DNA from: Paenibacillus typhae
GTDB taxonomy: Bacteria > Bacillota > Bacilli > Paenibacillales > Paenibacillaceae
Assembly (NCBI RefSeq): GCF_900099765.1
Contig: NZ_FNDX01000003.1
Coordinates: 1-64,000 of the forward strand
Direction: 5' to 3'
DNA: 64,000 bases
Shown here piece by piece: positions 35,232-43,597 of the stretch; position 1 is the stretch's first letter, and every line of letters starts with the position of its first letter. The notes under the pieces were generated by a model. It ran no database searches, was not told the DNA's origin, and worked only from the letters and a program-made list of their open reading frames with translations. Both the position numbers and the translations under genes were made by a program.

Positions 35232-36152
35232 TTAAGCAAATCCTTTGGCAACAAAATGGCCTTTGGAAACTTCAACAAGCTCAAAGTCACTGTCATTTGA
35301 TTTTTCGCTGGCTGCATATATCGGGCTGCCAAGCTCACCCTGTAAATGAATCCGCTTTTTGTTTGCTTCCACCTCTGGATCCGGCTCAGGAATCGCCGAA
35401 AGCAACGATTTGGTGTAAGGATGGAGAGGGTTGGCATACAGCTCTTCACTCTCTGCCAATTCCACCATTCTGCCCAGGTACATAACCGCTACACGGTCAC
35501 TGATATGCTTAACCATGGACAGGTCATGCGCGATAAACAGATAAGTCAAGCCCAGACGATCCTGCAGCTCTTTAAGCAGGTTGACAACCTGTGCTTGGAT
35601 CGACACGTCAAGTGCAGAGATCGGCTCGTCACAGACGATGAATTTAGGATTTACTGCAAGTGCACGGGCAATCCCGATACGCTGGCGCTGTCCGCCGGAG
35701 AATTCATGCGGATAACGGGTAGCATGGTCATGATTGAGACCAACCATATCCAGCAGCTCTTCAATCCGTTTTTTACGCTCGGCGCGGCTTCCGCCCATGC
35801 CGTGAATATCCAGTGCTTCACCGATAATATCAGAAATCGTAAAGCGCGGGTTCAGCGATGCGTACGGATCCTGAAAGATCATCTGCATATCGCGCCGCAT
35901 AGCTTTCATCTTACCAGGTGACAGCTTGTAAATATCCGTACCATTGTATTTCACGCTTCCGGCAGTCGGTTCATACAGACGGAGAACCGTACGGCCAGCA
36001 GTAGTTTTACCGCAACCGGATTCGCCTACCATCCCAAGGGTTTCGCCTTCACGGATGGAGAAATTAATATTATCAACAGCCTTAAGAACTTTACCCTTGC
36101 CCACATTAAAATATTTCTTAAGACCTTCAACTTCAATAAGGTTCTTACTCAA
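35232..36152 (-). CDS. oppF: Oligopeptide ABC transporter ATP-binding protein OppF
   Basis: One of the two ATPases of an Opp-type importer. Walker A GESGCGKTT (about 43-51), Q-loop MIFQDPYASLNPR, signature EFSGGQRQRIGIARAL, Walker B IVCDEP with ALDVSIQAQ and the switch histidine in FIAHDLSMVKH are intact. The C-terminus differs from typical OppF: the region that normally carries a CxFxxRCP...C cysteine motif reads LGSPIYAASEKSNDSDFELV, without cysteine, and the protein ends at 306 residues. TTG start with AGGAGG at 10 nt. Its partner OppD is a pseudogene directly upstream. Confidence 0.93.
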   Translation of the reverse strand: MSKNLIEVEGLKKYFNVGKGKVLKAVDNINFSIREGETLGMVGESGCGKTTAGRTVLRLYEPTAGSVKYNGTDIYKLSPGKMKAMRRDMQMIFQDPYASLNPRFTISDIIGEALDIHGMGGSRAERKKRIEELLDMVGLNHDHATRYPHEFSGGQRQRIGIARALAVNPKFIVCDEPISALDVSIQAQVVNLLKELQDRLGLTYLFIAHDLSMVKHISDRVAVMYLGRMVELAESEELYANPLHPYTKSLLSAIPEPDPEVEANKKRIHLQGELGSPIYAASEKSNDSDFELVEVSKGHFVAKGFA

Positions 36153-36654
36153 ACGTACTGCACCTCCTTGGCCATCGAATGAATATTTCAGCGGTGCTCC
36201 ATATGCGTTCCGCTGAATTCCGTGACGCCGGGACTAAACCGTCTGCCCGTATGCATTGCTTAGCTGCAACGCGCAGAGCACGGACAGCCGCCGGCGGCAT
36301 AATCAGATCGGGGGAACCGATGAATGAAATCAGCAGCCCGCCCTACATTTAGTTCTTTTGCGGCAGTTCATTCATGATATTCATGATTGGCTCATACCAC
36401 TGAAGAATTCGTGGGGATATTGGTTAAAGCGAGCCTCAGCATAATGATGCCGGCTATTTCAAGAATCTCAATACCTTTTTTCGCTTCGGCCGCTGACTTT
36501 TCTGATGTTAGATCAAAACTTCGTTTATCTGTTTGCCCAAATTGATCGTCAGGTTCAAGAAGTCACCGGGTCTTGAAATATCATGCCAATATCTTCACCG
36601 CGAATACTTTTAATTTCTTTCAAAATTTATTCCACAGACCGTTTCCTGATCCGG
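36150..36654 (-). pseudogene. oppD: Decayed oppD (oligopeptide ABC transporter ATPase)
   Basis: Between oppC and oppF, where oppD belongs, about 500 nt carry pieces of an OppD protein in order but in several frames. Just behind the oppC stop is a Walker A remnant (GGATCAGGAAACGGTCTGTG, compare GSGKSV). At 36620-36558 one reads KEIKSIRGEDIGMIFQDPVTS, then a TGA with continuation in another frame as LNLTINLGKQINEVLI. Near 36505-36485 is AEAKKGIEILEIAG, and near 36444-36388 YAEARFNQYPHEFFSGMSQ (signature motif). Near 36320-36200 are ISFIGSPDLIMPP, GCPCSARCS and PGVTEFSGTHMEHR (C-terminal cysteine region). Walker B and much else are deleted; an intact gene would be about 1 kb. The stop codon region overlaps the oppF start. 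Confidence 0.92.
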
Positions 36655-37599
36655 CTATTTTTTCAGCTTAGGGTCGAGCGCATCGCGCAGTCCATCACCA
36701 AAAATGTTAAAGGAAAGCATGGTCAAGCTGATTACCAGCGCCGGGAAAATCATTCGCCACGGATAGTACAACCATCCAGTCAACGAGTCATTAATCATAG
36801 AACCCAGAGAGGCAACCGGTGCCTGTACACCCAGTCCAAGGAAGCTCAGGAACGCTTCAGAGAAAATTGCGCTTGGAACGGAAAGGGTAACGGTAACGAT
36901 GATAGGCCCCATCGCGTTAGGAAGCAGATGTTTGAACAGCAGGCGTTTCCAGTCAGCCCCCATAGAGCGGGAAGCCAGAATGAATTCACGGCTCTTCAGC
37001 TGCATAATTTCGCCACGAACAATCCATGACATGTTGATCCAGCCTGTAATTGTAAGGGCCAGGATGATAGTCCACAAGCTCGGTTCAAATACTACGAGCA
37101 GCATAATTACTACAAGCAAGTAAGGGATCGAGTACAGGATTTCGGAGAATTTATTCATTATGGTATCGACACGTCCGCCGAAGAAGCCCATAATACCGCC
37201 GTAAATAACACCGAAGATCAAGTCAATACATGCAGCGGCAAGACCAACGATCAGGGAAATACGGGCCCCCATCCAGGTACGGACAAACACGTCACGTCCG
37301 AAATCATCTGTACCGAATAGGTGCTCCAGGGACGGCGGCTTATTCGTACTCATCAGATCATTTGAGTCATACGTGTAAGGAACCAGGTGTGGTGCTACAA
37401 TGGCCATAATAATAATCACAAGCATAATAATCAACGCTGTCATTGCCATCTTATTCTGACGCAGACGCTCCCACGCATCCTGCCAGGCGGAAAGGCTTTC
37501 ACGCTGAATTACTTCTGCTTCTTTGTCATTAATGTCAATTTTACGAAAGTCCTCAGGCTTCAGTTCAACCTGTTTAACCATATTGTCATTAACAGCCAA
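36655..37599 (-). CDS. oppC: Oligopeptide ABC transporter permease OppC
   Basis: Second membrane subunit of the Opp importer. It has an N-terminal cytoplasmic stretch (1-50), then six membrane helices. The periplasmic-side motif HLFGTDDFGRDVFVRTWMGARISL (about 92-115) is typical of OppC/DppC. The EAA loop that docks the ATPases is REFILASRSMGADWKRLLFKHLLPN (about 205). At 314 residues length is normal. TTG start with GGGGG at 7 nt. The gene overlaps nothing, but its stop is directly followed by the oppD remnant. Confidence 0.96.
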   Translation of the reverse strand: MAVNDNMVKQVELKPEDFRKIDINDKEAEVIQRESLSAWQDAWERLRQNKMAMTALIIMLVIIIMAIVAPHLVPYTYDSNDLMSTNKPPSLEHLFGTDDFGRDVFVRTWMGARISLIVGLAAACIDLIFGVIYGGIMGFFGGRVDTIMNKFSEILYSIPYLLVVIMLLVVFEPSLWTIILALTITGWINMSWIVRGEIMQLKSREFILASRSMGADWKRLLFKHLLPNAMGPIIVTVTLSVPSAIFSEAFLSFLGLGVQAPVASLGSMINDSLTGWLYYPWRMIFPALVISLTMLSFNIFGDGLRDALDPKLKK

Positions 37600-37601
37600 C
37601 G

Positions 37602-38534
37602 TTAGTCCCCCTTTCTGCCAGCAAGTTTGATTCGCGGATCAATGGCAACATAAGCAACGTCCGTAAGGAAACGTGCAACCATCAAAATGACGCCGTAGAA
37701 AATGGTGATCCCCATAATAATCGGATAATCACGGGTATTAATAGCTTGAACGAACTGTTTACCAATACCGCCGATACCGAAGATTTGTTCGATAACGACC
37801 GATCCGGTAATAATGTTTGCAGTCATTGGTCCCACATAAGTGATTACCGGCAAAATACCATTACGCAATACATGGCGGGATACAATCGAAAACCAGCTGA
37901 GGCCCTTTGCCTTTGCTGTCTTGATATAATCGGAATGTAATACCTCCAGCATACTGGAACGGGTAAGACGGGCTATTACCGCTATCGGGGATGCAGTGAG
38001 TGCCATTACCGGCAGGAAATAATTCATCGGCCCTTTGAAGCCCATTACAGGGAATATTTTCCAGTGATAAGCCAGCAAATATTGAAGCAATGAAGCCACA
38101 ACAAAGCTCGGTACCGCAATACCGAGAACAGCTAAAACCATAGCGACATTATCAATCAGCTTCCGGTGATACAGCGCCGCAAGCATCCCCAATGCTACAC
38201 CTACAATTATTGCTACAATAATAGCAACAACCCCAAGCTTAAGTGATGAGGAGAAGGTCTGTCCGATAATGTGGGTTACATCCTGATTCAGCATTTTCAT
38301 TGAAATGCCCAGGTCACCCTTCAGAATGTTTTTCAGGTAAAGCACGTACTGCTCCAAGACGGGCTTGTCCAAATTATACTGCGCATACAAGCGCTGCAGA
38401 ATTTGTTCAGGAATTTTTTTCTCGGATGTAAACGGATCGCCCGGAATTGCTTTCATTAGGAAAAAGGTTGCAGAAATCAATACAAACAGCGAAACAACCA
38501 TGTGGAGAAATCTGTTGAAAATATAACGAAACAT
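37602..38534 (-). CDS. oppB: Oligopeptide ABC transporter permease OppB
   Basis: First membrane subunit of the Opp importer. It begins MFRYIFNRFLHMVVSLFVLI, an OppB/DppB start, and has six helices. The family motif DPFTSEKKIPEQILQRLYAQYNLDKP appears in the first loop. The EAA-like loop DYIKTAKAKGLSWFSIVSRHVLRNGILP is near residue 210, and ends with DVAYVAIDPRIKL. ATG 38534 has GGAGG at 11 nt; an ATG three codons upstream lies on the Shine-Dalgarno. oppC follows after 2 nt. Confidence 0.96.
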   Translation of the reverse strand: MFRYIFNRFLHMVVSLFVLISATFFLMKAIPGDPFTSEKKIPEQILQRLYAQYNLDKPVLEQYVLYLKNILKGDLGISMKMLNQDVTHIIGQTFSSSLKLGVVAIIVAIIVGVALGMLAALYHRKLIDNVAMVLAVLGIAVPSFVVASLLQYLLAYHWKIFPVMGFKGPMNYFLPVMALTASPIAVIARLTRSSMLEVLHSDYIKTAKAKGLSWFSIVSRHVLRNGILPVITYVGPMTANIITGSVVIEQIFGIGGIGKQFVQAINTRDYPIIMGITIFYGVILMVARFLTDVAYVAIDPRIKLAGRKGD

Positions 38535-38651
38535 GCCCGTCATCACCTCCTTCGACATTTTTTTACTTACCTATTGTAAGGAAAAAACATCGATTTGTCT
38601 ATTTGACCAAATATCCATTTTTTCCAAATAATCACACTTAGTACCTTATAC

Positions 38652-38691
38652 AAAAAAAAGGGATATATATGGAATTCCACATATATATCCC
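38652..38691 (-). terminator. Terminator between oppA and oppB
   Basis: Minus-strand long A/T-rich stem closed by GGG/CCC (GGGATATATATG...CATATATATCCC) with a run of eight T. Placed between the binding-protein gene and the permease genes, it would let only part of the transcripts go on, giving more OppA than transporter. Confidence 0.9.
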
Positions 38692-38749
38692 GAAGTAATA
38701 TAAGAACTTCAGACTATTATATTACTGTATTAGGTTAATTTAATTTATC

Positions 38750-40468
38750 CTAGTGCTCGAGAAGATAAGCACGGGACAGATCGATTGCACCACTGAAGTC
38801 GAGAGTAACACCTTTGAGGTACTCTTTAGTCAGGGAGTTGTTTGTGTAGTAGTAGATTGGAATGACAACCATGTCATCCATCAGGATTTTTTCAGCAGCT
38901 GCGAACTTCTCTTGACGAACTGCATTGTCTGCAGAAGTCTTAGCTTCTTGGATCAGTTTATCGTAGTCAGCATTGGAATAACCGCTATCGTTATTACCGC
39001 CGCCAGTTACCCACATATCCAGGTAAGTCATTGGATCATTGTAATCCGCGGACCAGCCGGCACGTGCTACTTGGTAGTTCAGGTTGTGTCTGTCTTCGAT
39101 GAAGACACCCCACTCTTTGTTTTCCAGCTTAACTTCAACGCCGAGAGCTTTTTTCCATTGGTCAGCGATGGCTACAGCAATTTTCTGGTGGCCTTCACTT
39201 GTGTTGTAGGTAACTGTGAATTCAAGTTTATCCAAACCTTCTTCTTTCAGACCTTCATCAAGCAATTTCTTAGCTTCTGTAAGATCTTCAGTGAAGTATT
39301 GGGAATCAGCAACTTGAGCACGGTATTCCTGTTCATTACTTTGGATACCTGGAGGTACGAAGCCGAATGCCGGCAGTTGTCCACCCAGAGTGATGTTATC
39401 GATAATTGGCTGACGCTCAATCGCCATTGCCAATGCTTTACGGATCTTAGCATTAGTGAAAGGTTTTTCGGTTACGTTGAACTGGTAGTAGTAAACGCTC
39501 GCGATACCTTTTCTTGCAAATTCGTTAGGAAGTTCTTTTTCAACGATTGGCAGCTGTTCAGTTGGAATTTCACCAATTGGACCGCCTGCACGGTCAAGCT
39601 CACCGTTCTTGTAGCTGAGCAGCTCAGTTGCGCCACTGTTTACGATGGAGAAGTTGATTTGTTGTGCTTTGATATCATCAGCAGCGTAGTAAGATGGATT
39701 CTTAGTTACTGCCAAGGATTGACCAGTAGTCCATTCAGTCAATGTGAAAGGACCGTTAGTGATTTGTGTATCCACTGCAGTTGCCCATTTAGCATTGTCC
39801 TTAACAGAGCTGTGTACTGGATAGTACGTATAGAAAGACAGCAGACCCAGGAAATAAGGTGTTGGGTTAGCCAGAGTTACTTCAAGCGTTTTTTCATCGA
39901 TTACTTTAATACCAACCTGGCTGAAATCAGTGATTTTACCAGTGTTGAAATCTTCAGCGCCTTTAATGTAGTACAACTGGTAAGCATAAGGGGCTGCTTG
40001 TTCAGCATTTGGATCAAGGACGCGTTGCCATGCGAAAGCGAAGTCGTTAGCAGTTACAGCGTCACCGTTGCTCCATTTGGAATCACGAAGATGGAAAGTG
40101 TACACGAGGCCGTCAGCGGAAATATCCCAGGATTCTGCAACGCCTTCTTCAGCTTGTCCTGTTTCTGCATTTTGACGGGTAAGTCCTTCATACATCAATT
40201 TCAGAATAGCATTAGATGTGCTATCTTGAGCTTGTTGCGGATCAAAAGTAGGAGGCTCAGAGCTCAAATTAATTTTAAGCGTCTGGTCAGCAGCCAACTT
40301 CTCTTCACCAGTGTTACCTGTGTTCGTGCCTGCATTGTCACTCGGCGCATTAGTCGCCGCTGTGTTGTTGCCGCTGCTTGCATTGTTGTTACCGCCGCAG
40401 CCGGCAAGCACTGTGCCGATTACGAGAACCAATGCAATCATGAGCAAAAGACTTTTACTCTTTTTCAT
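38750..40468 (-). CDS. oppA: Oligopeptide-binding lipoprotein OppA
   Basis: Extracytoplasmic solute-binding protein (SBP_bac_5) anchored by lipid. The signal peptide ends in the lipobox LAGC with Cys24. A low-complexity Asn/Ser/Thr/Gly linker (25-57) leads to the domain starting at KINLSSEPPTFDPQQAQDS. Typical segments are VTANDFAFAWQRVLDPNA, YPVHSSVKDNAKWATAVDT and WTTGQSLAVTKNPSYY. At 572 residues length is normal. GGGGGAACTGCTAG precedes the ATG. It is the first gene of the opp operon. A TATAAT lies about 50 nt upstream, with TTGACC too close to be its -35. Confidence 0.96.
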   Translation of the reverse strand: MKKSKSLLLMIALVLVIGTVLAGCGGNNNASSGNNTAATNAPSDNAGTNTGNTGEEKLAADQTLKINLSSEPPTFDPQQAQDSTSNAILKLMYEGLTRQNAETGQAEEGVAESWDISADGLVYTFHLRDSKWSNGDAVTANDFAFAWQRVLDPNAEQAAPYAYQLYYIKGAEDFNTGKITDFSQVGIKVIDEKTLEVTLANPTPYFLGLLSFYTYYPVHSSVKDNAKWATAVDTQITNGPFTLTEWTTGQSLAVTKNPSYYAADDIKAQQINFSIVNSGATELLSYKNGELDRAGGPIGEIPTEQLPIVEKELPNEFARKGIASVYYYQFNVTEKPFTNAKIRKALAMAIERQPIIDNITLGGQLPAFGFVPPGIQSNEQEYRAQVADSQYFTEDLTEAKKLLDEGLKEEGLDKLEFTVTYNTSEGHQKIAVAIADQWKKALGVEVKLENKEWGVFIEDRHNLNYQVARAGWSADYNDPMTYLDMWVTGGGNNDSGYSNADYDKLIQEAKTSADNAVRQEKFAAAEKILMDDMVVIPIYYYTNNSLTKEYLKGVTLDFSGAIDLSRAYLLEH

Positions 40469-40618
40469 CTAGCAGTTCCCCCTAAATAGAATGTGGTATA
40501 TGGTTTATGATTATACAACCAGTGGTCAAAAAAATCTAGAGCAATATTTTCTGAAAACACATTTTTTTTAAAACTTAAAAATTTTGTGACAGTGACGCTT
40601 CACCGGAGCAGTGGAACA

Positions 40619-41005
40619 TTACATCGCTTGTGATATGTATTGAATAAGGACAATGAACAAAAAAAGTACATAAAGAACACCCAAAAAAAAGAACGCCAGC
40701 CGCCAAACCGCCCGGAATAGCCGCCTTCCATCCACCTTCCCTTTGATCCGGTTCTGGGCTCCGCCAATCAGTCCGGCGGATATTAATACAATAAGCAGTA
40801 TAAAATAAAACCCGAATTTAGCATTGAAGAGAAGATTAAATAATGCCGAAACCGAAAGCAATAAAAATAAAGTCGTCACATCCATTGCCAGCAGCAAAGT
40901 CTTTTTCTTATCCTTCCTGAGCCCGATTCCGATGAAATAGACAATTAAAAAAGGAACAACCGGAATGACACCCAATGTGACAAATGAATTTTGCAGCAGC
41001 TCCAA
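40619..41005 (-). CDS. DUF3397 membrane protein
   Basis: Small protein (128 aa) with four hydrophobic segments (about 10-28, 38-60, 66-85, 100-125), matching the DUF3397 family of Bacillales in length and pattern. Function unknown. It lies 6 nt behind the panE-like gene and is certainly in its operon. In related genomes this family accompanies panE and bshC. Confidence 0.82.
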   Translation of the reverse strand: MELLQNSFVTLGVIPVVPFLIVYFIGIGLRKDKKKTLLLAMDVTTLFLLLSVSALFNLLFNAKFGFYFILLIVLISAGLIGGAQNRIKGKVDGRRLFRAVWRLAFFFLGVLYVLFLFIVLIQYISQAM

Positions 41006-41011
41006 ACAGCG

Positions 41012-41986
41012 TCACCTCTCTCTCGCACTCATGCCTTCGACAAGCTGGCAAATCCAGCGGTGCAGTGGAACCTGAATTCCCCGGCGCTCAGCCATCTCCA
41101 CAATACTGCCGTTAATCCAGCGGATTTCCGTCTCCCTTGAGGCAAGTACATCGGCCAGCATGGAGGAGATATTGTCCGATGTAGCCCGGCATACTTCAAG
41201 GATATGCTCCCAGGCATCTTCTTCATAGGCAATTCCGCAGGCATCATAAACGGCAACTGCTTCGGCATACAATTCCTTCATCAGCTGCACCCGCTGCCCG
41301 GAGGCCAACAGCCCGCCGTTCTGTATGCGCCACACCGCGGTCAGCGGATTGATCACAGCATTGATCAAGAGCTTCCGGTAAATCAGGGTATTCACTTTGT
41401 TCGACATAGAGGCGGAAAATCCTGCTGCCAGGAGGGCATCCGTAAAACTTCTTGCAGCTGTGTATGACAGCCCGTCCGTTTCAGTATTAGTATGACCATC
41501 GTCTTCCTGCCCTATGTATATTTCTCCTCTTCCGGTATGAATTACTTCCGTAGAAGTTTCTCTCTTGGCTCCATCAGTAGTCACTGCAGCCCACACTAAG
41601 GCATTCGGCAGCAGCTGCCGGAGCTTCTGAAGATGGCCGTACCCGTTTTGAAAGCAGACAACATTCATGCTTCTGCTATACAAAGGAGCCAGTATTTTCG
41701 GCAGCTCCTGATGAAGAGCCTCCTGTTTGAGTGTAAGTGCCACCCAGTCTCCGGGCTCATGCAGATAAGTATCGGCAAAGGCATTTGCGGAGGAAGCAAA
41801 AAACGCCGTTCCCGGAATAACGATGGGTGCAGCCCTGTCCCGGGAGCTGACCGTTAATCCGTCTTTATTGAGAGCATCGGCCTGTTCTTTACTCCTGCAC
41901 CATAATCTGACGTCTTGTCCGGCATGGATCAGTCTGCCTGCCAGCAGCAGTCCTATTGATCCCGCTCCAATAATATCTATTTTCAT
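41012..41986 (-). CDS. panE: 2-dehydropantoate 2-reductase family protein
   Basis: NADPH-dependent ketopantoate reductase family (pantothenate pathway). The dinucleotide site is MKIDIIGAGSIGLLLAGRL (1-19). The catalytic lysine and fold signatures are RKLLINAVINPLTAVW (about 210-225), and WVALTLKQ and CFQNGYGHLQKLRQLLPN in the first domain. At 324 residues length is normal. The place beside gerR and bshC matches B. subtilis ylbQ. Many genomes carry a second paralogue, so the in vivo substrate is inferred. Confidence 0.88.
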   Translation of the reverse strand: MKIDIIGAGSIGLLLAGRLIHAGQDVRLWCRSKEQADALNKDGLTVSSRDRAAPIVIPGTAFFASSANAFADTYLHEPGDWVALTLKQEALHQELPKILAPLYSRSMNVVCFQNGYGHLQKLRQLLPNALVWAAVTTDGAKRETSTEVIHTGRGEIYIGQEDDGHTNTETDGLSYTAARSFTDALLAAGFSASMSNKVNTLIYRKLLINAVINPLTAVWRIQNGGLLASGQRVQLMKELYAEAVAVYDACGIAYEEDAWEHILEVCRATSDNISSMLADVLASRETEIRWINGSIVEMAERRGIQVPLHRWICQLVEGMSARER

Positions 41987-42091
41987 GAGCGCTTACGCAT
42001 CCTTCCAATAATTTCCCCCATTATAGCCTGCTGCTGACCGGAAATGCAAAGCACCTGCTATAACAAACGTATTCTTTATGAATAAAACAAT

Positions 42092-42137
42092 AAAAAGCCG
42101 CAAAACGCTTGCCTTTCGGCATTCGTCAGCAGCTTTT
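42092..42137 (-). terminator. Terminator of the gerR/rsfA-like gene
   Basis: Minus strand: AAAAGCTGC...GCGGCTTTTT with an inner GCCGAAAGGC hairpin and T-rich tail, 15 nt behind the stop. Confidence 0.8.
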
Positions 42138-42151
42138 AACGGGGAAGAGGA

Positions 42152-42802
42152 CTATTCCATCCGTTCCAGGTTTCCGTTTGCATCCATTTTAAACCTTGTT
42201 TTCATTTCTTCTTCTTCTTCATTCAAAAAGGCCAGTCTGCGCGCCCGGTCCATGATCTGGATCAGCGCCTTGTAATCATCATTGACGACGCGGTAATCGC
42301 TTTGAGCCAGGTTAACCTCTTTGGACAGCCGCTCGTTCTCCGCCCGGAGCTCCGTCAGTTCATCTTCCTTATCCCGGAGATCGCGTTCCAGCATTTTCAG
42401 CTGACGGCCCGCCTCCTGAAAGGTCCCTTTCCACTGCCTGAGAAACCGGATGACCGCATCAATAGATAAGGAGCTTTCATTCAGGTTGTCACTTCGGCCG
42501 TACTCCTCTTCAATGTCACCAAGAATCAGGCCGGCTACCTGAGCTCCCCTGTTTACCGGCTGTTTTTTCAGATAACTCCGCTTCTGGCGCTGGCCTTTGG
42601 CGATGCCGATGGCATCCTCATAGCTTTTACGGACACAGCTGTTCCAGCGGAATCCGCAGGCTGCCGAGGTTCTCCCGATTTTTTCCCCCACCTCTTCAAA
42701 AGCGGCAAGCTGGGTACTGCCTTCCCGGATATGACGCAGCGTTATTTCGGCCAATATCAAATCATCTTCCGCACTCCAAGCATCCTGTCTAACGGCTGTC
42801 AT
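42152..42802 (-). CDS. gerR: RsfA/GerR-family sporulation transcriptional regulator
   Basis: Putative DNA-binding regulator of the RsfA/YlbO group. The N-terminal Myb/SANT-like domain is MTAVRQDAWSAEDDLILAEI to about 75 (GEKIGRTSAACGFRWNSCVRK). A linker leads to a C-terminal coiled coil (about 135-205: QEAGRQLKMLERDLRDKEDELTELRAENERLSKEV). In B. subtilis RsfA is forespore-specific and GerR (YlbO) acts in the mother cell. The neighbouring panE-like gene matches ylbQ, which supports GerR. ATG 42802 has AGGAGGG at 9 nt; the longer upstream reading is not conserved. Confidence 0.85.
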   Translation of the reverse strand: MTAVRQDAWSAEDDLILAEITLRHIREGSTQLAAFEEVGEKIGRTSAACGFRWNSCVRKSYEDAIGIAKGQRQKRSYLKKQPVNRGAQVAGLILGDIEEEYGRSDNLNESSLSIDAVIRFLRQWKGTFQEAGRQLKMLERDLRDKEDELTELRAENERLSKEVNLAQSDYRVVNDDYKALIQIMDRARRLAFLNEEEEEMKTRFKMDANGNLERME

Positions 42803-43059
42803 AAAGCCTAACCCTCCTAACAACATCTTGAAATAACCATCTTCATAACCGGCAGCTCCGCCGGATAGTGAATAGGGATAAAAGCTGCTTACTCCATTTC
42901 TATGCCCCTGATAGAGTTCATAGAATCTATTTGATACTAAATTGTATTTCCATTTTGTCTCCACATCATACGCACAGCGTTACATTTTCCCGTTAAAGAA
43001 TATGTCAACAGCAAAAATCATATTTATTATATAATTACATATTTTTTTCATTGTATTCG

Positions 43060-43088
43060 TTTACAGTTTTTTGACGAACAGGTATAAT
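43060..43088 (+). promoter_or_regulatory. Sigma-A promoter of the DUF2626 gene
   Basis: TTTACA at 43060-43065, 17-nt spacer, TATAAT at 43083-43088. Confidence 0.75.
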
Positions 43089-43140
43089 AGATCCAAAGAG
43101 GTGCTTTTCGGGAATCATTTCTAAGAAGGGGGATACTCTC

Positions 43141-43377
43141 TTGGACCGTATGTTCCGCGTATTGGGATTCTTCACACTCGTCATCGGGCTCATGGCTTTC
43201 GCTGGCGGTTTGACTGAAATGGCTTTACTCTTCTTTTTGCAGACCGCTTTTTTTGTGGTGCTGGGTTATATGAAATTTACCGAAAAAACGTATATCCTGC
43301 TCTTCTGGGGTTATATGATCGTAACGTTCACGGGATTCAGCTACTGGACAGTCTTTCAGATGGGGCTGCCGCTGTAA
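43141..43377 (+). CDS. DUF2626 family small membrane protein
   Basis: 78-residue protein beginning MDRMFRVLGFFTLV, the conserved start of DUF2626 (YqgY in B. subtilis). Three short hydrophobic segments fill most of the chain. Function unknown. It uses a TTG start with GGGGG at 8 nt, its own sigma-A promoter and its own terminator, so it is a single-gene unit, divergent from gerR. Confidence 0.85.
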   Translation: MDRMFRVLGFFTLVIGLMAFAGGLTEMALLFFLQTAFFVVLGYMKFTEKTYILLFWGYMIVTFTGFSYWTVFQMGLPL

Positions 43378-43398
43378 CATTGATAATCAGTTCAAAAC

Positions 43399-43437
43399 GG
43401 AGGTGCTCCTTGATTCAAGGAACAGCCTCCTTTTTTT
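43399..43437 (+). terminator. Terminator of the DUF2626 gene
   Basis: GGAGG-TG-CTCCTTGA...TCAAGGA-ACAG-CCTCC stem followed by seven T. Confidence 0.88.
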
Positions 43438-43597
43438 GAAAGGCCCGCAAAGTAACGGATTCGGCTTCTTTCGTCAAGGCTCCACTTTGTGGGGTTATTT
43501 TGTATGTGCTCTTATAAGGAAACAGGGTATGATATTTTAACAGGACAAAACATAGTATTAGTACATACCCGTCTATTCCGCAAAAGGTGGTGGTGTA

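Noticed and set aside
35114..35449. Minus-strand frame of 111 codons overlapping the 3' end of oppF
   Set aside because: Out-of-frame shadow of oppF that runs through the downstream hairpin.
38753..40489. Long open frame (578 codons) on the plus strand, antisense to oppA
   Set aside because: No Shine-Dalgarno, no recognisable domain, and a composition expected from the codon pattern of oppA on the other strand.
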